Assembly: GCA_036734085.1 (NCBI GenBank)
Contig: DAIMZF010000001.1
Location: forward strand, 1-64,000
Source: J038 sp036734085
GTDB taxonomy: Bacteria; Chloroflexota; Anaerolineae; Aggregatilineales; Phototrophicaceae
Direction of reading: 5' to 3'
Length of the DNA stretch: 64,000 bases
This document shows, piece by piece, positions 25,471 to 32,611 of the stretch. The translations under genes were made by a program, and so were the position numbers. The notes under the pieces were generated by a model. That model did not search any database. It had not been told where the DNA came from and was given only the letters and a program-made list of their open reading frames with translations. Each line of letters opens with the position of its first letter. Position 1 is the stretch's first letter.

Positions 25471-26448
25471 ATGTTATCTAAACGCATCTTCTTAATTATT
25501 ATACTGGTGATGAGTATAGCCTCTGTTGCTTATGCCCAACAGCTAAACGTTGAACTCCCTAACACGCATACCTTTAGTGATGGCGCAGTAGTGAGCTATC
25601 CGGCAAATTGGTTGGTTGAGCCGTTAGAAGAAGCGGGTGTCGAGCAATTCACCAGCCAGGAAAGTGTGGTGGAATTTTACCTCGCTGTGGCATATGAAGA
25701 TTATGAATTAGAGCAAGGCGACATCGCCGGGTATCTGGCGGCACTGTTTGAGGAAATTATGGCTGAGAGCGAACTAGAGCTAGACGCCGATGTTATCGAA
25801 TTAACTATGCTGGATGATCGCAACGCCGCGCTTTATGACTACATCAATGTAGAGGGTGAAGAAGCCCTGATGCTTGTCATTGAATTTAGTAACGGTAAAG
25901 TTGGGGCCATCCATGCGCTGACTTTGGATAACGAACTGACCGAGCGCGAAGTCGTGCTGGCGATGGCCGAGACTTATAATGCCGTCCTACGCGAATTTTC
26001 CCGGCGTGACGTGGCGCTTGCCCGTCAGCACACCCTCGAAGAAGATGTGATTATTGACTATCCCTCTCATTTTGATGTTGATACATCCGGCGCATCTTAT
26101 GATTTGTTCGAGAGTGATGATAGCTCATTCGTGGTTTATGTGCCGCGTCCGTACAGTGTGTATGAACTGGAAGCGGGAGATGTCGGCGGCTTTTTGGAAC
26201 AACTCTTTATTGAAACCATGAGCAGTGACGGCCTGACCATCGACACTGACTCCATAGAAGTAGGCACAATGGACGGACGTTTGACCGCCCTGTATGACTA
26301 CATCGACTCCTACGGTGACGAAGCCTTGATGATTGTCATTCAATTGAGCGATGGCCGTGTGGGTGCCATTAATGCATGGTCATACAAGGGGCAGTTAATC
26401 GAGCGCAACATGGCGATTTCTATGGCGGTTTCTTACGACGTGCGCTAA
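25471..26448 (+). CDS. Secreted protein with two tandem homologous domains
   Basis: 325 residues. A signal peptide (about 1-22, cleavage after AYA) leads two copies of a domain of about 145 residues. Copy 1 is about 33-175 and copy 2 about 185-325. They share HTxxxxxxxxYP, LExGDxxGxLxxLFxExM, ALYDYI, EALMxVIxxSxGxVGAIxA and an ERxxxxxMAxxY end. Both are acidic. I do not recognise the family; the shape resembles the PsbP/lipoprotein-like domains found in many secreted bacterial proteins. A strong terminator follows. Confidence 0.75.
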   Translation: MLSKRIFLIIILVMSIASVAYAQQLNVELPNTHTFSDGAVVSYPANWLVEPLEEAGVEQFTSQESVVEFYLAVAYEDYELEQGDIAGYLAALFEEIMAESELELDADVIELTMLDDRNAALYDYINVEGEEALMLVIEFSNGKVGAIHALTLDNELTEREVVLAMAETYNAVLREFSRRDVALARQHTLEEDVIIDYPSHFDVDTSGASYDLFESDDSSFVVYVPRPYSVYELEAGDVGGFLEQLFIETMSSDGLTIDTDSIEVGTMDGRLTALYDYIDSYGDEALMIVIQLSDGRVGAINAWSYKGQLIERNMAISMAVSYDVR

Positions 26449-26473
26449 AACCATCAGGCATTTATAATAGCGC

Positions 26474-26512
26474 GGGGCGATACCTACAAATTTATCGCCC
26501 CGTTTTTGTTTT
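26474..26512 (+). terminator. Intrinsic terminator after the duplicated secreted protein
   Basis: Stem GGGGCGATA (26474-26482) / TATCGCCCC (26493-26501), 10-base loop, then GTTTTTGTTTT. It closes the plus-strand gene 25 bases after its stop. Confidence 0.88.
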
Positions 26513-26523
26513 AGCATCTGCGG

Positions 26524-26623
26524 NNNNNNNNNNNNNNNNNNNNNNNNNNNNNNNNNNNNNNNNNNNNNNNNNNNNNNNNNNNNNNNNNNNNNNNNNNNNN
26601 NNNNNNNNNNNNNNNNNNNNNNN
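26524..26623. other. Assembly gap (100 N)
   Basis: A run of exactly 100 N, the customary placeholder for a gap of unknown size. The 3' part of the HMG-CoA reductase gene falls here. Confidence 0.98.
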
Positions 26624-27948
26624 TATAAATCACCATTCGGCAGTAACTCGGAGTAAAGCAAGCCTGCGGAAGACTCCGACACGTTAGCGACATCCTGCCC
26701 GGTCGCAATAAACATGGCTGTAATCGCGTTAGGGGAGTGTGCACCATTGTTATTCGCGCCACTGAACAACGCGCCCATCCCGCCAATTTTAGATTGATAG
26801 TACAGGTCTTCCGTGTCCACACGCATGACCTGTGCCAGCACATCACGCTTGATGACGGCTTCCGCAGTAACGCGCTTGCCGCGTGTCCGCATGATGTTCA
26901 CCTGCGATGCTTTTTTATCCGTCGCAAAGTTGGATTCCAGATAGAAATGCTGGATGTTATCGTAGTTGTCCAAAATCCAGCTACAGGCGGCGAAGGTCGC
27001 CCGCCCTACCATGTTCTGCCCGGCGGCGTCACCAGTACTGTAGTTAAAGCGCAGGAACGCAAATTTGTTCGTCAGGTAGTGGTCAATGTACTGGAGTTTC
27101 GCCACGCTGGAGGTTGACTCTGCATGGTCGCGGATAGTGTCGAGGTTGGCTTCTACCCATTTAACAAATTCACGGGCATCGCGGGCATTTTTGAACACAA
27201 ACACCGGCGCACGTTGCATGGCATCACCCACGACAGTGGTTTGCACACCGCCGCACAGGTTCAGCAGTTTAATCCCTCTATTATAAGAAGCAACGAGCGT
27301 TCCTTCGGTGGTGGCTAAAGGGATAAGGAACTGCCCTTGTGCGTGTTCACCGTTAATCTGGATGGGCCCGGCCACACCAATCGGAATTTGTGCCACGCCG
27401 ATGAAAGACTCGCAATTCCCGGCGGTGTCGTGGGGGTCTATTGAATATTGCTTGATGTGATTGAGCGTTGCACCCGTGAATTCTTCCGCGAAGGCTTGCC
27501 TTTTGTGGATGATGTCCGCATGATAATCATCGGCAGAATCACGCGGGATGCGCGGAATATCCGAGTCTTGTACGGAGATGCTATCCTCCACATTAATCTT
27601 GAGTTCACCGAACATCTCGGCCTCAACCACGATTTCTAGCTCATGGATGCCTGTACTCAGGTGAGGGATGCCAAGATGCACGTCGAGCATCTTCTTGAGT
27701 GGTAGGTCGATGGGGGGCATGTCACCATCTGCCAGGCGGATGATGCTCCCGCTACCTAAATCAATATTGATTTTTGCATGGGGAACGTCTTTGCCGTCCA
27801 CGCTGATGCGCTTAATGGCGGTCACGGTGGTATCACTCAGGCGGTTTTTAAGCGAGAACTTCACGCCGTCGGCGGTGTTTTCCAGTGTATTGAAGGTATA
27901 AAGCTGTTTAAGGATTAAGCTGGGAATAGTGACTGCTGGGGTAGACAT
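26624..27948 (-). CDS. hmgA: Hydroxymethylglutaryl-CoA reductase (3' end lost in gap)
   Basis: About 441 residues are visible before the gap. The catalytic core starts near residue 160 (CESFIGVAQIPIGVAGP) and holds the catalytic Glu in ATTEG, Lys in ATDKKASQVN and Asp in TGQDVANV; the C-terminal catalytic His region is missing. This is a class I-like reductase making mevalonate for isoprenoids. Residues 1-150 form a beta-rich extra domain absent from typical bacterial enzymes, without membrane helices. The start (ATG 27948) is preceded by GAGAGG; upstream frame to 28047 is not supported. Confidence 0.9.
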
Positions 27949-28118
27949 AAGTGGCCTCTCAAAAAATAAATCATCTGTTTGGAGTTTATCTTTTTTGCAT
28001 AATGATAACGGGCAAATGCGGATTCCGCTAACGGGTAGCACGGGCACTCATCTATACGCTATGATAACGCACATAGCCTATGCATGATGTGAACAAGCAG
28101 ACAGAGGGACGATAAATA

Positions 28119-29108
28119 ATGCAAGACATCATCACCCGGTTTAAAGATTGCGGCGTGCTGGTGGTTGGCGATGTGGTCTTAGACGAGTACCTCATCGGTA
28201 AAGCCACACGCATCAGCCGCGAAGCACCTATCCCGGTGCTGGAATTTGAATCACGGCATTTGATTCCCGGTGGCGCGGCAAACCCGGCGGTGAACATCAG
28301 CCGGCTGGGGGGGCGGGCTTACCAGGCGGCAGTGGTGGGCGCGGATGCCAACGGTCACCAATTAAGCGATGTGCTGTTAGAACATCACATCGATATCGCG
28401 GCGATTGTGCGCGATACCAGCCGCACGACAACCGTCAAAACGCGCATCATGGCGCAGATGGGTTTTCGTTTTCCGCAACAAATTGCACGGATTGACCGTG
28501 TGCATCGTGTTCCCATCAGCGATAAAGTACAGCAGGTGATTTTAGAATCAATTCAAGACCAGTTGATGCGGGTGAATGCGGTCTTGTTCTCGGACTATCA
28601 CGCCGGGTTGCTGACGCCGGATTTGGTGCGGCATATCGTGGATTATGTGGGTGTGCATCAACCGCATGTGATATTAACGGCAGACGCGCAGGGCGAACTG
28701 CAAAAATATAGTGGGTTGCATCTGGTCAAGTGCAACGCCAACGACGCACAGGCTTATTTAGGGCGGCCATTGGTGGATGACGCGGACTTCGCTATGGCGG
28801 CACGCCAGCTTTATGAAGCATTGGGGCTAACAGGTGCGATGGTCATTACACGCGGTGCGGACGGCGCGACTTTGGCGGATGATGAGCATGAGCATCATGT
28901 TCCTGCGCCTGCTGTGCTGGATGTCTATGATACTGTCGGTGCGGGGGATACTGCCATCGCTGTGATGACGTTAGCATTGGCTGTGGGGGCTTTACATCAG
29001 CACGCGGTTTTGCTGGCGAATGTCGCAAGCGGATTGGTCATCCGCAAAGTGGGAAACTATGCGCCCACACCGGAGGAGTTGGCGCGGGCGGTAGCGATGT
29101 GGTCTTAG
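28119..29108 (+). CDS. PfkB-family carbohydrate kinase (RfaE domain I-like)
   Basis: 329 residues. The N-terminal GDVVLDEYLIGKATRISREAP and IPGGAANPAVNISRLGG match the kinase domain of the heptose-7-phosphate kinase/RfaE group; the PfkB signature DTVGAGDTAIAV with the catalytic Asp is near 272-283. No nucleotidyltransferase domain is fused. It may phosphorylate a heptose or another sugar for surface glycans. It precedes the acyl-CoA dehydrogenase gene, which has its own promoter. Confidence 0.85.
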   Translation: MQDIITRFKDCGVLVVGDVVLDEYLIGKATRISREAPIPVLEFESRHLIPGGAANPAVNISRLGGRAYQAAVVGADANGHQLSDVLLEHHIDIAAIVRDTSRTTTVKTRIMAQMGFRFPQQIARIDRVHRVPISDKVQQVILESIQDQLMRVNAVLFSDYHAGLLTPDLVRHIVDYVGVHQPHVILTADAQGELQKYSGLHLVKCNANDAQAYLGRPLVDDADFAMAARQLYEALGLTGAMVITRGADGATLADDEHEHHVPAPAVLDVYDTVGAGDTAIAVMTLALAVGALHQHAVLLANVASGLVIRKVGNYAPTPEELARAVAMWS

Positions 29109-29111
29109 TTG

Positions 29112-29139
29112 TTGCCACTGCTTACTTTCGCGTTATAAT
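29112..29139 (+). promoter_or_regulatory. Promoter of the acyl-CoA dehydrogenase gene
   Basis: TTGCCA (29112-29117), 16-base spacer, TATAAT (29134-29139): a near-consensus pair immediately after the kinase gene stop. The predicted start is near 29146. Confidence 0.72.
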
Positions 29140-29185
29140 TAAATCATCGTTTAATTTAAAAAAATTAGTATGGAGACTCAAAATA

Positions 29186-30352
29186 ATGGTTGATGTAGCC
29201 GCCTCTCTTGGAGTTAATTTTCAACTAACTGACGACCAGCAAATGCTGGTGAAAATGGCACGGGACTTCACCCGTGAGGAAATCATCCCGGTGGCGGAAG
29301 AACACGACCACCACGCCAAGTTCCCCGATGAAATCTTTTTAAAAGCGTTTGATTTAGGCATTGTCAACATGAACATCCCGGATGCTTACGGTGGTGTAGG
29401 CGCAACCGTGTTTGAGGAATGTCTTGTCGCGGAAGAACTAGGTTACGGCTGTACAGGAATCAGCACCAGCATCAGCACCAATAACTTAGGTGCGCTCCCC
29501 ATTATTCTAGGGGGTGACGAACGTCAAAAAGCGTATTGGCTGGGTGAGCGCCTGATGGACAACAAAGAATTTGTATCCTATGGCGTCACGGAAGCCGCCG
29601 CCGGGTCTAACGTGGTGGGCATCCAGACTCGTGCGGAGAAAAAAGGCGCAAAATGGGTGATTAATGGCAGTAAAACGTTCATTACCAATGCTAGCCATGC
29701 GAATTTCTTCACGGTGTTTGCCAAGACAGACCCGGAAGCCGGGCATCGTGGGATGACGTGCTTTGTTATTGAACGTGACCAAACGGGTGTAAGCGTTGGC
29801 AGGAAGTTTGACAAAATCGGCCAGCGTGCGTCAGATACGGCGGAAATCGTATTCGAGAACGTCGAAGTCTCGGAAGAAAATATGGTTGGCGGCCTGGGCA
29901 AAGGGTTTTACCTTGCGATGAAAGTCTTCGACCACAGCCGACCCGGTGTAGCGGCGGCGGCTGTGGGTCTGCAACGGCGTGCGTTGGAAGAAAGCGTGAA
30001 GTACGCTAAAGAGCGCGAAGCATTCGGCGTGCCGATTTATCAACATCAGGCCATTGGTCACAAAATCGCGGATATGGCGATTAACTACGAAGCCTCTCGC
30101 TTACTGGTGTGGCAGGCCGCGTGGCAGGTAGATAGCGGCATCGCTAACCCCAAAGTCCCGGCCTATGCCAAAGCGTTCGCGGCGGATATGGCGACAAAGG
30201 CGGCGGTGGATGCGGTACAGGTCTTTGGTGGCTACGGCTATATGAAAGAATATCCAGTGGAAAAATTGCTCCGTGATGTGAAAATCTTCCAGATTTATGA
30301 AGGCACGAGCGAAATTCAACGGAATATCATCGTGCGCGAATTGTTTAAATAG
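29186..30352 (+). CDS. Acyl-CoA dehydrogenase
   Basis: 388 residues from the ATG after a GGAG site. Family signatures are complete: YGVTEAAAGSN (FAD/substrate region, with Asn for the common Asp), GxxVFGGYGYMKEYPVEKLLRD, and the catalytic Glu in QIYEGTSEIQR near the C-terminus. This placement matches short/medium-chain enzymes that start beta-oxidation, passing electrons to ETF. No other fatty-acid or branched-chain degradation genes are adjacent, so chain-length specificity is open. A terminator follows. Confidence 0.93.
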   Translation: MVDVAASLGVNFQLTDDQQMLVKMARDFTREEIIPVAEEHDHHAKFPDEIFLKAFDLGIVNMNIPDAYGGVGATVFEECLVAEELGYGCTGISTSISTNNLGALPIILGGDERQKAYWLGERLMDNKEFVSYGVTEAAAGSNVVGIQTRAEKKGAKWVINGSKTFITNASHANFFTVFAKTDPEAGHRGMTCFVIERDQTGVSVGRKFDKIGQRASDTAEIVFENVEVSEENMVGGLGKGFYLAMKVFDHSRPGVAAAAVGLQRRALEESVKYAKEREAFGVPIYQHQAIGHKIADMAINYEASRLLVWQAAWQVDSGIANPKVPAYAKAFAADMATKAAVDAVQVFGGYGYMKEYPVEKLLRDVKIFQIYEGTSEIQRNIIVRELFK

Positions 30353-30377
30353 GCATTGACTATTCACTGCGTCACCT

Positions 30378-30404
30378 AAGGGCATAATACGTTATGCCCT
30401 TTTT
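30378..30404 (+). terminator. Intrinsic terminator after acyl-CoA dehydrogenase
   Basis: Perfect 10-bp stem AAGGGCATAA / TTATGCCCTT with loop TACG and a T tract. Confidence 0.9.
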
Positions 30405-30509
30405 GCCTGTTTAGGCGCTGTGTGTTGTTTGGGTCTTGTCCATATTGCTAGATATAAATGAAACAGTATGCCATAATACAGGCCTGTAAAGAGGACAGGA
30501 CGAGTTATT

Positions 30510-31376
30510 ATGACAGATGACTCTAGCCGTTTTTATACTAATCGGTTGGTGCCGGATGATTTACCGTTAGCCCCTGCTCATCGTGGTACTGGGCCGCTGG
30601 ATTATGCCATGCCCTGGGTGATAGAATTGCGGGTGGTGGGTACGCCTTCCGTGTTGCAGGTGCAAGTCCACGAGTCGATGGTCGTCGGGCGGTCGGATAA
30701 AGACAGCATCCGCAGGCCAGATATTGACCTGGAGCCTTATCGGGCATATCATCTGGGCGTTTCCCGCCGCCATGCGGTGATCTCCGCCCGCAATAGCCGT
30801 GTGACCATCCGTGATGAGGATAGTTCCAACGGAACATATATTAATGGTGAACGACTGCCACCCGGCAAAGGCTACCGCCTGCGGCATGGTGACACCCTGA
30901 TGTTTGGCAAAATGGAATTGCAAGTCTTTTTTGTCGTCACACCTACAAGCCACGAAAAACATCAAACAATCTTTAAAGAAATAACTATTCCATCCATTGG
31001 AACCGGGCAAAAAGTCCTTGTTGTTGAGGACGATGAGCAGGTTTCGCGTGCGCTTGGCTCCATCTTGCAACAAGCCGGGTTCGAGTACCAATGGCACGCG
31101 ACGGTCAGTGCGGCGATGACTTACTTTGAAGAGTATCAACCGTCGCTTATCATCACAGAGCTTATCCTGCCGGATAGAAGCGGGGTGGAGTTGATTAACT
31201 ATGTGCGCTCACAGGCCACCCGCCCCAATACCCCTGTGATTGTGGTCAGTGCGGCGATGGGCGGCTACCAGATGGGGCAGGCGCTAGAAGCCGGTGCGGA
31301 TGTCTTCCTGACGAAGCCAGTAGGGATTGACGAATTGCTGACAGGTGTTCGTAAAGTTATGGAAGAAAACCTGTAG
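30510..31376 (+). CDS. FHA domain - receiver domain signalling protein with Glu at the phospho-acceptor site
   Basis: 288 residues. The FHA domain (about 38-142) has its binding residues: GR at 60-61, SRRH at 85-88 and SSNGTYING at 105-113; it binds phosphothreonine peptides. A linker leads to a receiver domain (about 167-288) with acidic residues E173-D175, Ser247 and conserved Lys269 (LTKP). The position of the phospho-acceptor Asp is Glu217 (IITELIL), so it is likely phosphorylation-independent or locked active-like. No output domain follows. The str operon lies downstream. It probably joins Ser/Thr-kinase signalling. Confidence 0.88.
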   Translation: MTDDSSRFYTNRLVPDDLPLAPAHRGTGPLDYAMPWVIELRVVGTPSVLQVQVHESMVVGRSDKDSIRRPDIDLEPYRAYHLGVSRRHAVISARNSRVTIRDEDSSNGTYINGERLPPGKGYRLRHGDTLMFGKMELQVFFVVTPTSHEKHQTIFKEITIPSIGTGQKVLVVEDDEQVSRALGSILQQAGFEYQWHATVSAAMTYFEEYQPSLIITELILPDRSGVELINYVRSQATRPNTPVIVVSAAMGGYQMGQALEAGADVFLTKPVGIDELLTGVRKVMEENL

Positions 31377-31394
31377 AAATTGCCTAAATTGGCC

Positions 31395-31422
31395 TTGACC
31401 GATGCGATAAACGGGTGATAAC
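31395..31422 (+). promoter_or_regulatory. Possible promoter of the rpsL operon
   Basis: TTGACC (31395-31400), 16-base spacer, GATAAC (31417-31422). The -35 is good, the -10 only fair (four of six). It would give a leader of about 205 bases. Confidence 0.4.
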
Positions 31423-31443
31423 ATAAGCCACCGCAGGCATTTA

Positions 31444-31604
31444 CAACAATGCAACCTGATTTCAGGCAATGTATTGTTGAATTGTAGATGTAATGGCGAA
31501 AGCGCTTTGCAATCCAGTTGCAGGTGGCTCGCCGTTGATGAGGTGTATAGCAGGCGGCATCTATGTTCGCCTGTTTTCATGCCTAATGACAGGCGGTAAC
31601 CTGT
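31444..31604 (+). promoter_or_regulatory. Structured 5' leader of the str operon
   Basis: The 257 bases before rpsL hold no gene. A hairpin at 31444-31479 pairs CAACAAT with ATTGTTG around an inner CCTGA/TCAGG. Nearer rpsL, CAGGCG (31551-31556), CGCCTG (31568-31573, followed by TTTT) and CAGGCG (31590-31595) can form two mutually exclusive hairpins; a further ACAGG/CCTGT pair ends at 31604. This arrangement is attenuator-like. Confidence 0.5.
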
Positions 31605-31633
31605 AGCAATCAAGGATATTTTCGGAGTGATTT

Positions 31634-32062
31634 ATGCCAACAATTAATCAGTTGGTGCGCAAGGGGCGCAAGACTAAATCCAAGAAGACCAAAGCCCCCG
31701 CGCTTCAGTACACCCTAAACGCTTTTTCCCAAAAGCGTACCCGTCGCCGTAAGGGCGCACCGCAAAAACGCGGTGTATGTACACAAGTAAGAACCATGAC
31801 CCCCAAGAAGCCAAATTCGGCTTTGCGGAAGGTTGCTCGTGTGCGCCTGACCAACGGTATCGAAGTTACAGCCTACATCCCGGGCGAAGGTCACACCCTG
31901 CAAGAACACAGCGTCGTGCTGGTTCGTGGCGGTCGTGTGAAGGACTTACCGGGTGTGCGCTACCACATCGTGCGCGGCACGCTAGACTCTGACGGTGTAA
32001 AAAACCGTGAGCAAGGTCGTAGTAAGTATGGCGCCAAACGGCCCAAGCAAGCCAAGAAGTAA
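31634..32062 (+). CDS. rpsL: 30S ribosomal protein S12
   Basis: 142 residues. Part of the decoding centre. TPKKPNSALRK and RGGRVKDLPGVRYH are intact, including the lysines associated elsewhere with streptomycin response, so no resistance substitution is seen. Compared with the E. coli protein it has an insertion after PALQ (about 24-43, YTLNAFSQKRTRRRKGA), as in several other bacterial phyla. Ribosome site CGGAG upstream. First gene of the str operon. Confidence 0.98.
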   Translation: MPTINQLVRKGRKTKSKKTKAPALQYTLNAFSQKRTRRRKGAPQKRGVCTQVRTMTPKKPNSALRKVARVRLTNGIEVTAYIPGEGHTLQEHSVVLVRGGRVKDLPGVRYHIVRGTLDSDGVKNREQGRSKYGAKRPKQAKK

Positions 32063-32074
32063 GGGTACTAGACA

Positions 32075-32542
32075 ATGCCGAGAAGAAGAACCCCATCCAA
32101 GCGCCCGGTTCAACCGGATAACAAGCACAACAACATCCATGTGACGATGTTTGTTAACCGGATGATGCGTGGCGGTAAACGGAGCACTGCGCTCCGCATT
32201 ATGTACGGCGCGTTCGACATTATTGAAGAACGCAAAAAGATTGACCCGGTAGAAGTGTTCGAGACAGCCATCCGTAATGTAACGCCGACGGTAGAAGTCA
32301 AGCCGCGCCGCGTGGGTGGTTCCACCTACCAAGTGCCGATTGAAGTCCCGCCAGCACGCGCTACATCGCTGGCTATGCGCTGGATTTTGGCGCACTCCCG
32401 GTCACGCACCGGGCGCGGTATGGCACAGAAGCTCGCCAGTGAGCTAATGGATGCCGCCGAAGGACAGGGCGCTTCGGTCAAGAAGAAGGACGACACGCAT
32501 CGTATGGCGGAAGCTAACCGCGCCTTCGCGCACTTCCGCTAA
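32075..32542 (+). CDS. rpsG: 30S ribosomal protein S7
   Basis: 155 residues, full length. It nucleates assembly of the 30S head and contacts the E-site tRNA. Motifs MMRGGKRSTALRIMYGAFD and VGGSTYQVPIEV are standard; the C-terminus ends MAEANRAFAHFR. It follows rpsL by 12 bases. A hairpin ACCCGG/CCGGGT (32551-32568) lies between rpsG and fusA. Confidence 0.98.
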   Translation: MPRRRTPSKRPVQPDNKHNNIHVTMFVNRMMRGGKRSTALRIMYGAFDIIEERKKIDPVEVFETAIRNVTPTVEVKPRRVGGSTYQVPIEVPPARATSLAMRWILAHSRSRTGRGMAQKLASELMDAAEGQGASVKKKDDTHRMAEANRAFAHFR

Positions 32543-32611
32543 AGCCTGCAACCCGGTGTAAGCCGGGTAACCTACCGACCAAAGAGAGAGATAAAGCGGT
32601 AAAGAAACGAT

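Noticed and set aside
26395..26523. Coding sequence continuing across the N gap on the minus strand
   Set aside because: The translated text after the gap runs into the plus-strand terminator and an unrelated gene; it is an artefact of reading through N.
31634..32062. Streptomycin-resistance substitution in S12
   Set aside because: The two lysines known to matter (in TPKKPNS and GRVKDLPG) are wild type.
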